Positions 1 through 5,423 of a stretch of 7,684 bases of DNA are shown piece by piece (positions within the stretch are counted from its first letter, which is position 1; each line of letters opens with the position of its first letter). The notes beneath the pieces are model-generated. The model made no database searches and was not told where the DNA came from. It saw only the letters and a list, made by a program, of their open reading frames with translations. The position numbers and the translations under genes were made by a program. This DNA comes from Christensenellaceae bacterium (GTDB lineage: Bacteria; Bacillota; Clostridia; Christensenellales; UBA1750): the NCBI GenBank assembly GCA_031287285.1, contig JAITTC010000206.1, forward strand, positions 1 through 7,684, in the 5' to 3' direction.

Positions 1-33
1 AGCGCGCTCGCTCCGCTCGCGCGCAGGGCGGGC

Positions 34-50
34 GCCGCGCTTCGCGCGGC
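34..50. repeat. Perfect GC hairpin
   Basis: GCCGCGC (34-40) and GCGCGGC (44-50) form a perfect 7-bp stem closed by the triloop TTC. No T-run follows on either strand, so it does not look like an intrinsic terminator. It sits beside further inverted repeats at 2-24 and 53-134. Confidence 0.7.
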
Positions 51-52
51 TA

Positions 53-134
53 CCCGGCAAGCCCGGCCCGGGCTCAGCCCTTCGGCCTGGCCCGGTTCCG
101 CATCTTGCCGGGCCCGGAAGTCCTTCCGGGCCCG
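53..134. repeat. Nested GC-rich inverted repeats with alternative pairings
   Basis: CCCGGCAAG (53-61) is complementary to CTTGCCGGG (104-112), a 9-bp perfect pairing. CGGGCCCGGAAG (109-120) is complementary to CTTCCGGGCCCG (123-134), a 12-bp perfect pairing with a 2-base loop. The two stems share bases 109-112, so they are mutually exclusive as full structures. There is no adjacent T-run. This could be a REP-like element or a structured 3' end of the upstream transcript; the sequence does not decide between these. Confidence 0.65.
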
Positions 135-385
135 CCCACAGGGCTGCAATTCGAGCCCCTGCGTAAATTCCCGCTATTTTGGCCTTGGCTGCGCTTTATG
201 CGCCGGTTTTGCATCGCTTCTTCGTTCCCGCAACCCAATTGCGCTCCATTGACTCGCCCTTTAGCCATATTTGCGGCCATGAATGCGCCGCAAGGCTTAA
301 ATCCCGCTCGAAGGTGGCGTGCTCGTCAAATCCCTGCCGCTCTGGGGCGCTTCGCGGGGCAAAGCCAACGCTGGCTCGCCTGCGC

Positions 386-949
386 TTATTCTGGCCCCTT
401 AAAGTATTCCTCCGCCAGCCGAGCATATAGCGCCGTATCCACAATCCCGCGGTTATTGCGGCCGCCTTGCCGCAGGGTTCCCTCCAGGCGCATCCCGCAT
501 TTTTGCATGACCTTCCCCGAATTCGGGTTTTGCAAATCATGCCGCGCTTCCACGCGGTTCACGCCGACCTCCTCAAAGAAGAAGCGCAGCAGGGCGGCCA
601 GCGCCTCGGACGCAATCCCTTGCCGCCACCAGTTCCGCCCGATGCAGTAGCCGATTTCCACCGCTGCGATTTCATCCTTCACCTTCACCGCCGCAATCGA
701 GCCGATCGGCTCGCCCAGCTCCTTTGGCACGATCGCCCACTGGTAAGCGCGCTCGTCGCCATAGCGAGAAACCCATGCGCCCAAAACCGCCTCGGAAGCC
801 CGCACGCTTTGGTGCGCGGGCCAGCTTAAAAACCTCGTGACTTCCTCGTCCCCCGCCCAGTTTTTAAACATCGCCTCCGCGTCGCTCCGCTCAAAAGCGC
901 GCAGAATCAGCCGCTGGCTTTCAAGGGTTTTCGTCCCCAGATGCTTCAA
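386..949 (-). CDS. GNAT family N-acetyltransferase (RimJ/RimL-like)
   Basis: This 187-residue protein is the usual length for single-domain GNAT acetyltransferases of the RimJ/RimL type, which move the acetyl group of acetyl-CoA to an amine (a protein N-terminus or a small molecule). The N-terminal strand SQRLILRAFERSDAEAM (residues 11-27) is typical. The acetyl-CoA pyrophosphate loop is RQGIAS (109-114), preceded by EIGYCIGRNWW. The C-terminal block NPNSGKVMQKCGM (141-153) is the classic NxxSxxxxxKxGF-type motif. The start is TTG at 947-949, chosen because AGGGAGGGG ends 6 bases upstream and the RLILR strand then falls at the normal position. It ends in TAA and is the last gene of a three-gene unit, 21 bp after the HAD stop. 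The substrate cannot be told from sequence. Confidence 0.9.
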   Translation of the reverse strand: MKHLGTKTLESQRLILRAFERSDAEAMFKNWAGDEEVTRFLSWPAHQSVRASEAVLGAWVSRYGDERAYQWAIVPKELGEPIGSIAAVKVKDEIAAVEIGYCIGRNWWRQGIASEALAALLRFFFEEVGVNRVEARHDLQNPNSGKVMQKCGMRLEGTLRQGGRNNRGIVDTALYARLAEEYFKGPE

Positions 950-955
950 AGCCTG

Positions 956-964
956 CCCCTCCCT
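956..964 (-). promoter_or_regulatory. Ribosome binding site supporting a TTG start
   Basis: On the minus strand AGGGAGGGG precedes TTG (947-949) with 6 bases between. No ATG or GTG at a better spacing would keep the N-terminal GNAT strand, so this site decides the start of the acetyltransferase. Confidence 0.7.
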
Positions 965-970
965 TCGCGT

Positions 971-1783
971 TCATCCCTTTTCGCGCGCCGCCAATATGTT
1001 TTGCTCAATCCAAATGGCGAGGCCGTCCTCATCGCAATCGCCGCAAAGCGCATCCGCGGCACTTTGCACCTCCGGTATGGCGTTTTGCATCGCCACGCCG
1101 ATTCCGGCGGCGCGAAGCATCCCCAGGTCGCTCCAGTCGTCGCCAAAGGCCGCGACTTGCTCCATCTTCAGGCCAAGCGCGGCGGCAGCGGCCTCTAGCG
1201 CGGCCTCCTTCGAGGCGCGTTCCGCCTTGAACTGATACCAGCCCTCGCCGCTGAAGGCCAAAATCCCAACCCCTGGCAGCCCCTGCGCGATGCGCCGAAC
1301 GACCTCGTCGCTGTCCGCCTCCGCCGTGATCTTAAACACCGCCCCAAAGCAGGGCGGATTGGCAAAGTCCGTGTAGACCGAATGCGCGTAGTCTTCCCAG
1401 CCTGCCCAGGCTGGGTCGATGGGCTCCGAGCTGAGGAAGCCCCTTTCACCCTCTAATGTAATCTGGCTGATCTCGGGGGCACTTAAGCAGCCTGCCACGA
1501 TGCCCTCCACCGCCTGCGCCTCCAGGCAGGCCCGGAAGAGCTCGGTTTCGCCCCGCCTGGCCAGCGCGCCCCCGTTTGAAATAAAGAGATCGGGCTTCAG
1601 CCTCGCGCTGACGCGCGCGGAGGCGCCCTCCGAGCGCGAGGTTGCAAAGGCGAGCAAGATGCCGGCCGCCCGGCAGCGCGAAAAGACCGAAATCGCGTAG
1701 TCTGAAATCGTCTTGCCGCGACTGAGCAGGGTATTGTCTAAATCCATGGCGATGAGCTGAATCGCCGCCGCTTTTTCGTTCAT
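971..1783 (-). CDS. Cof-type HAD-IIB family hydrolase (phosphatase)
   Basis: This 270-residue protein has the length and motif order of Cof/YidA-type HAD phosphatases, cytosolic Mg-dependent enzymes that dephosphorylate sugar phosphates, nucleotides or cofactors such as FMN and PLP. Motif I is DLDNTLL (14-20), with Asp14 the expected nucleophile and Asp16 the acid/base. Motif II is FATSRS (46-51). SNGG (69-72) is the usual start of the type IIB cap region. Motif III Lys is in RASKEAAL (Lys192). Motif IV is GDDWSDLGML (214-223), corresponding to the common GDxxNDxxML but with Ser in place of Asn at 218. ATG at 1781-1783 has AGGAG six bases upstream, and the gene starts 12 bp after the stop of the GyrI-like gene, so the two are surely co-transcribed. 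The TGA stop lies 21 bp before the acetyltransferase. The substrate is unknown. Confidence 0.93.
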   Translation of the reverse strand: MNEKAAAIQLIAMDLDNTLLSRGKTISDYAISVFSRCRAAGILLAFATSRSEGASARVSARLKPDLFISNGGALARRGETELFRACLEAQAVEGIVAGCLSAPEISQITLEGERGFLSSEPIDPAWAGWEDYAHSVYTDFANPPCFGAVFKITAEADSDEVVRRIAQGLPGVGILAFSGEGWYQFKAERASKEAALEAAAAALGLKMEQVAAFGDDWSDLGMLRAAGIGVAMQNAIPEVQSAADALCGDCDEDGLAIWIEQNILAAREKG

Positions 1784-1795
1784 TTTTCGCTCCTT

Positions 1796-2269
1796 TCAAA
1801 GCCTTCTGATGGGGAAGAACAGATAGAGCTGGCCGTTTTCCTCAGGGCAAAGGAAGTCCTGCACCGCGCCGGCCAATTCAAGGCCGTTTTCGCCCATAAA
1901 CGCGGCGGCCTCGCGCATCGCGGCGGGCACATCGCCCTCCGCCTTGCAATAGAGATACTCAAAGCCTGGAATCGTCCACCTTACCCAGCCTTCCGGCGCT
2001 TCGGCGCCGTCCCGCGCCTCGACCCCCGCCAGATACAGGCCCTTTGAAAAGCCCGCCTGCCAGGGGAAGAAGTTCCTGCCAAAGTCGCTCATCGCGCCCT
2101 AAAAGCCCAGCGGGCGGCCCCGTTCATCGTGCTTTGCCAGGGCGCTGACCTCCGCATAGTGCTCGTTCGCGTCGGCCCAAAGCCTTTGCACGAAGCCCTC
2201 GCCCTCATCGGTGGAGCCCTCCCTGCCAATCACGCTGAAGGACGCCTTTTCACAGCGCAAAAATTCCAC
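1796..2269 (-). pseudogene. GyrI-like / AraC effector-binding domain protein, split by an in-frame amber codon
   Basis: Read from GTG (2267-2269) to TGA (1796-1798), this is a 158-codon frame that matches a stand-alone GyrI-like (AraC effector-binding) domain end to end. Codon 57, at 2099-2101, is TAG. The N-terminal part has FSVIGREGSTDEGEGFVQRL (residues 11-30); the C-terminal part continues in the same frame with GAMSDFGRNFFPW (58-70), KGLYLAGVEARD, EGWVRWTIPGFEYLYC and a FFPIRRL end. Relatives normally carry Trp at the TAG position, in a motif like G-x-W-G-A-M-S-D-F, so a single TGG-to-TAG change explains the break. No bases are lost and the frame is kept. The domain usually binds small amphipathic or cationic ligands. 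A 98-residue fragment could be re-initiated at ATG 2090-2092. Alternatives are amber suppression or a sequencing error. It is the first gene of the GyrI-HAD-GNAT unit. Confidence 0.85.
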
Positions 2270-2278
2270 TCTTCCGCA

Positions 2279-2284
2279 CCCCTC
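2279..2284 (-). promoter_or_regulatory. Ribosome binding site supporting a GTG start
   Basis: GAGGGG on the minus strand lies 9 bases before GTG 2267-2269. This start puts the conserved FSVIG strand near residue 11, as in the family. An ATG further upstream would lie at or before the likely transcription start near 2300, so it is unlikely. Confidence 0.65.
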
Positions 2285-2306
2285 TCTATGCCGTAAATTA
2301 AGATGC

Positions 2307-2335
2307 AGTATAGCATAGAAGAAGAGCCCCCACAA
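2307..2335 (-). promoter_or_regulatory. Sigma-A-like promoter of the GyrI-HAD-GNAT unit
   Basis: On the minus strand TTGTGG (2330-2335) is followed after exactly 17 bases by TATACT (2307-2312). The -10 matches the consensus at 5 of 6 positions and has TGC directly before it, an extended -10. The -35 is weak (TTG kept). Transcription would begin near 2300, about 30 bases before the GTG start. The spacing and the local AT-richness in a GC-rich window make this a good candidate. Confidence 0.65.
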
Positions 2336-2543
2336 CACGCCGTTTTCGCAGGAGGGGGAATTGCAACGGCAGCCTCCGCGAGCCCCAAAAGCCGCCCGCT
2401 GGGCGCGCTCGGCTTCGATTCCTCTTACGAAACGCTTTCCTTGAACAGCCCTTACTCGCTCTGCGCGGCCACGTTGTTAGGCGATTGCTTCGCCGCTGCG
2501 TTCCTCGTCGGTGGCGGTGAAGCGATCCGGCTCCTCCTTATCT

Positions 2544-2586
2544 CGTCATTGCGATTGCCGCGTCGCTTACGCTCCTCGCAATGACG
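2544..2586. repeat. Palindromic repeat element
   Basis: CGTCATTGCGA (2544-2554) is perfectly complementary to TCGCAATGACG (2576-2586), leaving a 21-base loop. The same design occurs at 4728-4769 with the same arm sequences. Confidence 0.8.
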
Positions 2587-2675
2587 AAGAAGGGCTCGAA
2601 GCGCCGCCGACCGGCCCTACCATGCCGCCATGTCGCCGCACATCAAGCCTTTCAAAGCAGCCCTACTCTTCCTTT

Positions 2676-2793
2676 GTCATTGCGAACGGCAGTGAAGCAA
2701 TCCAGCGAACTTCTTCTTTGATTAGAGCATGGTTTTGCGGGGCCTCTTTCGCAATCGCTGGATTGCTTCGTCGCTTGCGCTTCTCGCAATGAC
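2676..2793. repeat. 118-bp imperfect palindrome built from two repeat copies
   Basis: The outer arms GTCATTGCGA (2676-2685) and TCGCAATGAC (2784-2793) and the inner arms GAAGCAATCCAGCGA (2694-2708) and TCGCTGGATTGCTTC (2755-2769) are each perfectly complementary. The 46-base centre is non-palindromic and comparatively AT-rich. The layout looks like two repeat blocks meeting head to head, or a small non-autonomous MITE-like hairpin. No flanking target-site duplication was evident by eye. Confidence 0.75.
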
Positions 2794-2901
2794 GGTGAAG
2801 CGCCCCAGCTTCTCCTTATCTCGTCATTTGCGATTGCCGTATCCCTTACGCTCCTCGCGGGTGGCGAAAAAGAGCCGTGCTGCCGCTGGGCCGACTACAT
2901 G

Positions 2902-2935
2902 AAAAGCGCGCCCGAGTTCATGCAGGCGCGCTTTT
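2902..2935 (-). terminator. Strong intrinsic terminator after dpaAB
   Basis: AAAAGCGCGCC (2902-2912) and GGCGCGCTTTT (2925-2935) form a perfect 11-bp stem with a 12-base loop. The A/T ends make it usable in both directions. On the minus strand it lies about 190 bp past the dpaB stop and is the first clear terminator for that operon. Confidence 0.75.
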
Positions 2936-3127
2936 GTGTGGGGTGGCGGTCTTCTTTCAGCGCTTTCCCCCAAGGGGAACGCGCGAAATCAAGCTGAATG
3001 GCAGCCCGCCCTTTTGCTCTTTGGATGCTCTGCTTTCTCTGGGGGCGCGCGAGAGGAATGGTGATTCCCGCCCGCGAAGGCAAGGGCGCGCTGCGTTCGG
3101 CCGCCCCGTTCCCCGTTTTGTTTCCGC
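2936..3127. other. 3' flank of dpaB, no gene seen
   Basis: No frame between the dpaB stop and the terminator resembles a known family or has a convincing start signal. It is probably the 3' untranslated region of the dpaAB transcript. The asd and dapG genes that follow spoVFA-spoVFB in Bacillus subtilis are not present here. Confidence 0.5.
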
Positions 3128-3700
3128 TTATTTGGCCAGCAGGGGCTGAAACTGCCTGCCCTGCAGGGCAGCCTCCAGGGTTTCCGGAATGAGCTCCATC
3201 TTGGCGATCAGCGAAGCCGGCTTCCCCTTCGGGTCGTCCTGCCCAAAGGGCACGAAATAAATATGCCTGCGCACGAGCAGCCTGCCGAGATTCTGCGCGT
3301 TGCCGCTCAGGCCGTCGTTGGTTGACACGGCCAGGATGACCGGCCTTTCGTTGCGCAGCTGCGCCTTGATCGCCATCAGCACCGGGCCGTCGCTGATGCC
3401 GTTTGCCAGCTTTGCCAGCGTGTTGCCCGTGCAGGGCGCCACCACGATCGCGTCGAGCAGCTTCTTGGGCCCGATGGGCTCCGCCTGGGCGATGGTCAAA
3501 ATGGGCTCCGCGTCCGTGATTTGGGCGAGCGCCTCCTTCCAGTGCGCGGCGCTGCCAAAGCGGGTATCCGTCCCTGCCACGGCTGGCGATAGGATGGGCA
3601 CCAACCCATAACCGCGCCCGATGAGCTCTCGCATCAGCGGCAGGGTTTCCTCCAGCGTGCAATGCGAACCCGTCAGGGCAAATCCGATTTTTTCATGCAT
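3128..3700 (-). CDS. dpaB: Dipicolinate synthase subunit B
   Basis: This is the flavoprotein-like subunit of dipicolinate synthase (SpoVFB/DpaB). With DpaA it oxidises a dihydrodipicolinate-pathway intermediate to dipicolinic acid in the mother cell, for import into the forespore core. The 190 residues are close to the family length of about 200. Conserved stretches are IGFALTGSHCTLEE (5-18) with the TGSHC phosphate-loop-like turn, the TRFG patch (46-49), AEPIGPK (73-79), VAPCTGNTLAKLANGISDGP (87-106), AVSTNDGL (124-131) and IYFVPFGQDDP (147-157), ending in LEALQG-like ALQGRQFQPLL. ATG at 3698-3700 lies 18 bp after the dpaA stop. The ribosome site is unremarkable (AGGA about 14 bases upstream), so translational coupling to dpaA is plausible. 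It ends in TAA. I recognise the family with high confidence. Confidence 0.96.
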   Translation of the reverse strand: MHEKIGFALTGSHCTLEETLPLMRELIGRGYGLVPILSPAVAGTDTRFGSAAHWKEALAQITDAEPILTIAQAEPIGPKKLLDAIVVAPCTGNTLAKLANGISDGPVLMAIKAQLRNERPVILAVSTNDGLSGNAQNLGRLLVRRHIYFVPFGQDDPKGKPASLIAKMELIPETLEAALQGRQFQPLLAK

Positions 3701-3718
3701 GGTCTTCTTTCCCGTCCT

Positions 3719-4447
3719 TTAAAAGAGTTCTGGGGCCACGCCGCGCAGGCAGACTAAAAGGCCTTCCGCAGCGCTGTGCGGCGAGATCCTGCCGGGCAAG
3801 CCCGGCGCACGCAGCGTTTTGCCCGAAAAGCTGCCCTCGATCAGGCCGCCGGGCGGCGAAGCCAGCTCCAAATAGAGGCTGTTGCAGGAAAAGCGCGCGG
3901 CTTCCTCCCACTTGAGCGCGGCTTCCGGCGATGTGCCGACGATCAGCCGCACTGCCTGCCCCGTCCAGGGCTCAAGCCCTCTCTCTTTGGCCAGGGCGAA
4001 CCTTTCTTCGCTCTTTTCGCGCAGAAAGATCTTGGCCGCAAAGGGCCTTAACAGCTCGACCAAGCAAGACCCGATCCGGCCATAGCCCAAAAGCAGCATT
4101 TCGGCCCCGCGCAGGGAAAAGTCGCTGTGCTCGATCAGCAGCTTGAGCGCGCCCTCCGCCGTTAGGAAGGCATTTTGAAGCGCATACTCCTCATTCGCGC
4201 CCAAATCGTGCCAAACCAGCCCCTCGATCGCCTCGCTTTGCGCCCAAGGCGCAAAGACCACCGAACCTGGCCGCAGTTTTTCGAGCGTCGCTTTCTGCCC
4301 TTCGCTCCTTTGCGAGGGCGAGAGCAGCAGCGCGGCAGGCTCGTCAAAATCGAATCCTTCCAGGGCGGAAACGGCCCTTCCTTCCCTCAAGAGCAGCCCG
4401 AGCAAAACCTGCATGCGGGCGTCGGATAAATCCAGCACAAAGCGCAA
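3719..4447 (-). CDS. dpaA: Dipicolinate synthase subunit A (compact form)
   Basis: This is the NAD(P)-dependent dehydrogenase-like subunit of dipicolinate synthase (SpoVFA/DpaA), partner of DpaB in making spore dipicolinic acid. Numbered from TTG 4445-4447 it is 242 residues, against nearly 300 in Bacillus. The N-terminal domain is shortened and reads FVLDLSDARMQVL where relatives have a GGDAR-type turn. Family landmarks are NAFLTAEGALKLLIEHSDF (92-110), the Rossmann glycine motif LLLGYGRIGS (118-127), LYLELASPPGG (191-201) and the signature APGLPGRISPHSAAEGLL (214-231). The TTG start is chosen because GGAGGGG lies 8 bases upstream and LRFVLDLSDAR then aligns with the usual N-terminus. A TTG at 4487-4489 would add 14 charged residues with no ribosome site; TTG 4451-4453 is too close to the ribosome site. 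It is first in the operon with dpaB. Confidence 0.94.
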   Translation of the reverse strand: MRFVLDLSDARMQVLLGLLLREGRAVSALEGFDFDEPAALLLSPSQRSEGQKATLEKLRPGSVVFAPWAQSEAIEGLVWHDLGANEEYALQNAFLTAEGALKLLIEHSDFSLRGAEMLLLGYGRIGSCLVELLRPFAAKIFLREKSEERFALAKERGLEPWTGQAVRLIVGTSPEAALKWEEAARFSCNSLYLELASPPGGLIEGSFSGKTLRAPGLPGRISPHSAAEGLLVCLRGVAPELF

Positions 4448-4455
4448 AGCCAAGT

Positions 4456-4462
4456 CCCCTCC
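4456..4462 (-). promoter_or_regulatory. Ribosome binding site deciding the dpaA start
   Basis: GGAGGGG on the minus strand is separated by 8 bases from TTG 4445-4447. The other TTG at 4451-4453 is only 2 bases away, too close to use, so this site favours the 242-residue DpaA. Confidence 0.65.
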
Positions 4463-4508
4463 GTTCGCGCGTGAATCGCGCCTTTTCAAGCAAAAAAATC
4501 CCCATGGG

Positions 4509-4537
4509 CAAGGTATGCCGCACGGGGGCTTTTGGTG
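4509..4537 (-). promoter_or_regulatory. Candidate sigma-K promoter of dpaAB
   Basis: On the minus strand CACC (4534-4537) is followed after 16 bases by CATACCTTG (4509-4517). The known sigma-K consensus is mACm, a 16-17 base spacer, then CATAnnnTA. The match is complete at the -35, exact in spacing, and has one mismatch (final G for A) at the -10. It predicts a transcript start near 4500 and a leader of about 50 bases before the TTG start. In Bacillus spoVF is a mother-cell sigma-K gene, so function and motif agree. Confidence 0.6.
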
Positions 4538-4658
4538 CGCGCCGGTATAGCCAGGGCCGGGGAAGATTCACGGCCGGCGAAGGCATTTCGTCCTGGTTCC
4601 GTGGGTCTCCACCGCAACGGTCGCGGCCCTGTCGATGCGGCGAGGATTCGCTGGGGTA
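4538..4658. other. Unique spacer upstream of dpaA, no gene seen
   Basis: Between the sigma-K-like site and array 2 no frame shows a known family. It is GC-rich and not obviously related to the repeat units. Confidence 0.4.
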
Positions 4659-4666
4659 GCGACGCG

Positions 4667-4718
4667 GCAATCCAGCAAGCGCGCAAAAGAGGCCTACAAA
4701 AAGAGGAGGCCCTCTGGA
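4667..4718. repeat. Inverted repeat within array 2
   Basis: GCAATCCAG near 4667-4676 and CTGGATTGC near 4713-4722 face each other across about 36 bases that include GAGGCC/GGAGGCC purine-rich sequence. The same arrangement recurs at 7331-7373, so this two-armed module is a reproducible subunit rather than chance. Edges are given to within a few bases. Confidence 0.6.
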
Positions 4719-4727
4719 TTGCTTCGC

Positions 4728-4769
4728 CGTCATTGCGAGGAGCGCAGCGACATGGCAATCGCAATGACG
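4728..4769. repeat. Palindromic repeat element
   Basis: CGTCATTGCGA (4728-4738) is complementary to TCGCAATGACG (4759-4769), with a 20-base loop carrying GGAGCGCAGCGACATGGCAA. It has the same arms as 2544-2586. Confidence 0.8.
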
Positions 4770-4929
4770 CAGGGAAGCGCTCGGTGACCAAGGCTGGCGC
4801 TTCAATGCCCCTCTTCGTCACTGCGAGGAGCACAGCGAAGCGACAACCGCGATGACGAAAGGGGATGAGCCGCCCAGGATCGTCATTGCGAGGAGCGTAA
4901 GCGACGAAGCAATCCAGACGATACACAGA

Positions 4930-4962
4930 AAAGGCCCTACCGAGGCTTCTGGCAGGGCCTTT
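4930..4962 (-). terminator. Terminator-like hairpin carried by the repeat unit
   Basis: AAAGGCCCT (4930-4938) pairs perfectly with AGGGCCTTT (4954-4962). On the minus strand the stem is followed by TTTTCTGTG, a short U-rich tail; on the plus strand the tail is poor. It lies upstream of dpaA and could stop read-through from the flavin reductase gene. Confidence 0.5.
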
Positions 4963-5127
4963 GGAGGCACGCAATAACGCAAGGGGGTTCTTGGCTGCTC
5001 TTACAGGCTTGACCTGCGACGACGTAACAACATGGTAGGGCCGTTCGGCGGCGAGGCTAACGCTTTAATGCCCTTCTTCGTCATTGCGAGGAGCGCAAGC
5101 GACGAAGCAATCCAGACGGAGCACAGA

Positions 5128-5160
5128 AAAGGCCCTACTGAGGCTTCTGGCAGGGCCTTT
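5128..5160 (-). terminator. Terminator-like hairpin carried by the repeat unit, second copy
   Basis: AAAGGCCCT (5128-5136) and AGGGCCTTT (5152-5160) give the same 9-bp stem and minus-strand TTTTCTGTG tail, exactly 198 bp from the copy at 4930. Confidence 0.5.
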
Positions 5161-5390
5161 GGAGGCGTGCAATAACGCAAGGGAGTTCTTGGCTGCTCTT
5201 ACAGGCTTGACCTGCGACGACGTAACAACATGATAGGGCCGTTCGGCGGCGAGGCTAACGCTTTAATGCCCTTCTTCGTCATTGCGAGGAGCGCAAGCGA
5301 CGCGGCAGCCGGGATGACGAAAGGGGATGAGCCGCCCAGGATCGTCATTGCGAGGAGTGAAGCGGCGAAGCAATCCAGACGGTACACAGA

Positions 5391-5423
5391 AAAGGCCCCG
5401 CCGGGACTCATAGCAGGGCCTTT
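5391..5423 (-). terminator. Terminator-like hairpin carried by the repeat unit, third copy
   Basis: AAAGGCCC (5391-5398) pairs with GGGCCTTT (5416-5423). The loop sequence differs from the other copies while the arms are kept, which fits selection on the stem or recent acquisition. Confidence 0.45.

Larger units (their letters stand above)
1..385. other. Gene-poor 3' flank of the acetyltransferase gene, rich in GC hairpins
   Basis: No reading frame here has a recognisable protein family or a convincing ribosome binding site. The first ~137 bases are packed with inverted repeats (listed separately). The minus-strand frame running on from 540 to 196 begins inside the acetyltransferase gene in another frame and matches no family I know. 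Just past the acetyltransferase stop there is a weak hairpin, AGCCA/TGGCT at 363-376, followed on the minus strand by only TTTG, so it is at best a poor terminator. The stretch could be a degraded dispersed repeat, but a second copy is not present in this window. Confidence 0.5.
2511..2872 (-). repeat. Composite repeat array 1 (minus orientation)
   Basis: This gene-free stretch holds the same repeat family as arrays 2 and 3, reversed. Read on the minus strand, 2587-2670 is the A block (GGCTTGATGTGCGGCGACAT, then ATGGTAGGGCCGGTCGG), followed at 2544-2586 by a CGTCATTGCGAGGAG block. A second palindromic block is at 2676-2794, and a decayed one at 2824-2860 (TCGTCATTTGCGATTGCC). Translated, it gives low-complexity peptides of the kind often wrongly called as genes. 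It separates the dpaAB terminator from the promoter of the GyrI-HAD-GNAT unit. Confidence 0.85.
4881..5276 (+). repeat. Two-copy tandem duplication of 198 bp
   Basis: 4881-5078 and 5079-5276 align end to end at a constant offset of 198 with no gaps and about nine mismatches by eye. Each copy starts at CGTCATTGCGAGGAGCG, passes through the C-block hairpin and the A block, and ends just before the next CGTCATTG. It is the clearest definition of the repeat unit and indicates recent unequal exchange or slippage. Confidence 0.85.

Noticed and set aside
105..650. 181-codon plus-strand frame across the left end
   Set aside because: It overlaps the acetyltransferase gene in antisense, is rich in Arg/Pro/Ser, and has no start signal or known domain.
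2099..2101. Genome-wide recoding of TAG, or a pyrrolysine codon
   Set aside because: TAG is the natural end of the flavin reductase gene. The replaced residue is an ordinary Trp in a non-methyltransferase protein, so a point mutation is simpler. Kept only as an alternative in the finding.
2895..3662. 255-codon minus-strand frame overlapping dpaB
   Set aside because: It is dpaB read in another frame, with Arg/Gly/Ala-rich composition. DpaB is unambiguous.
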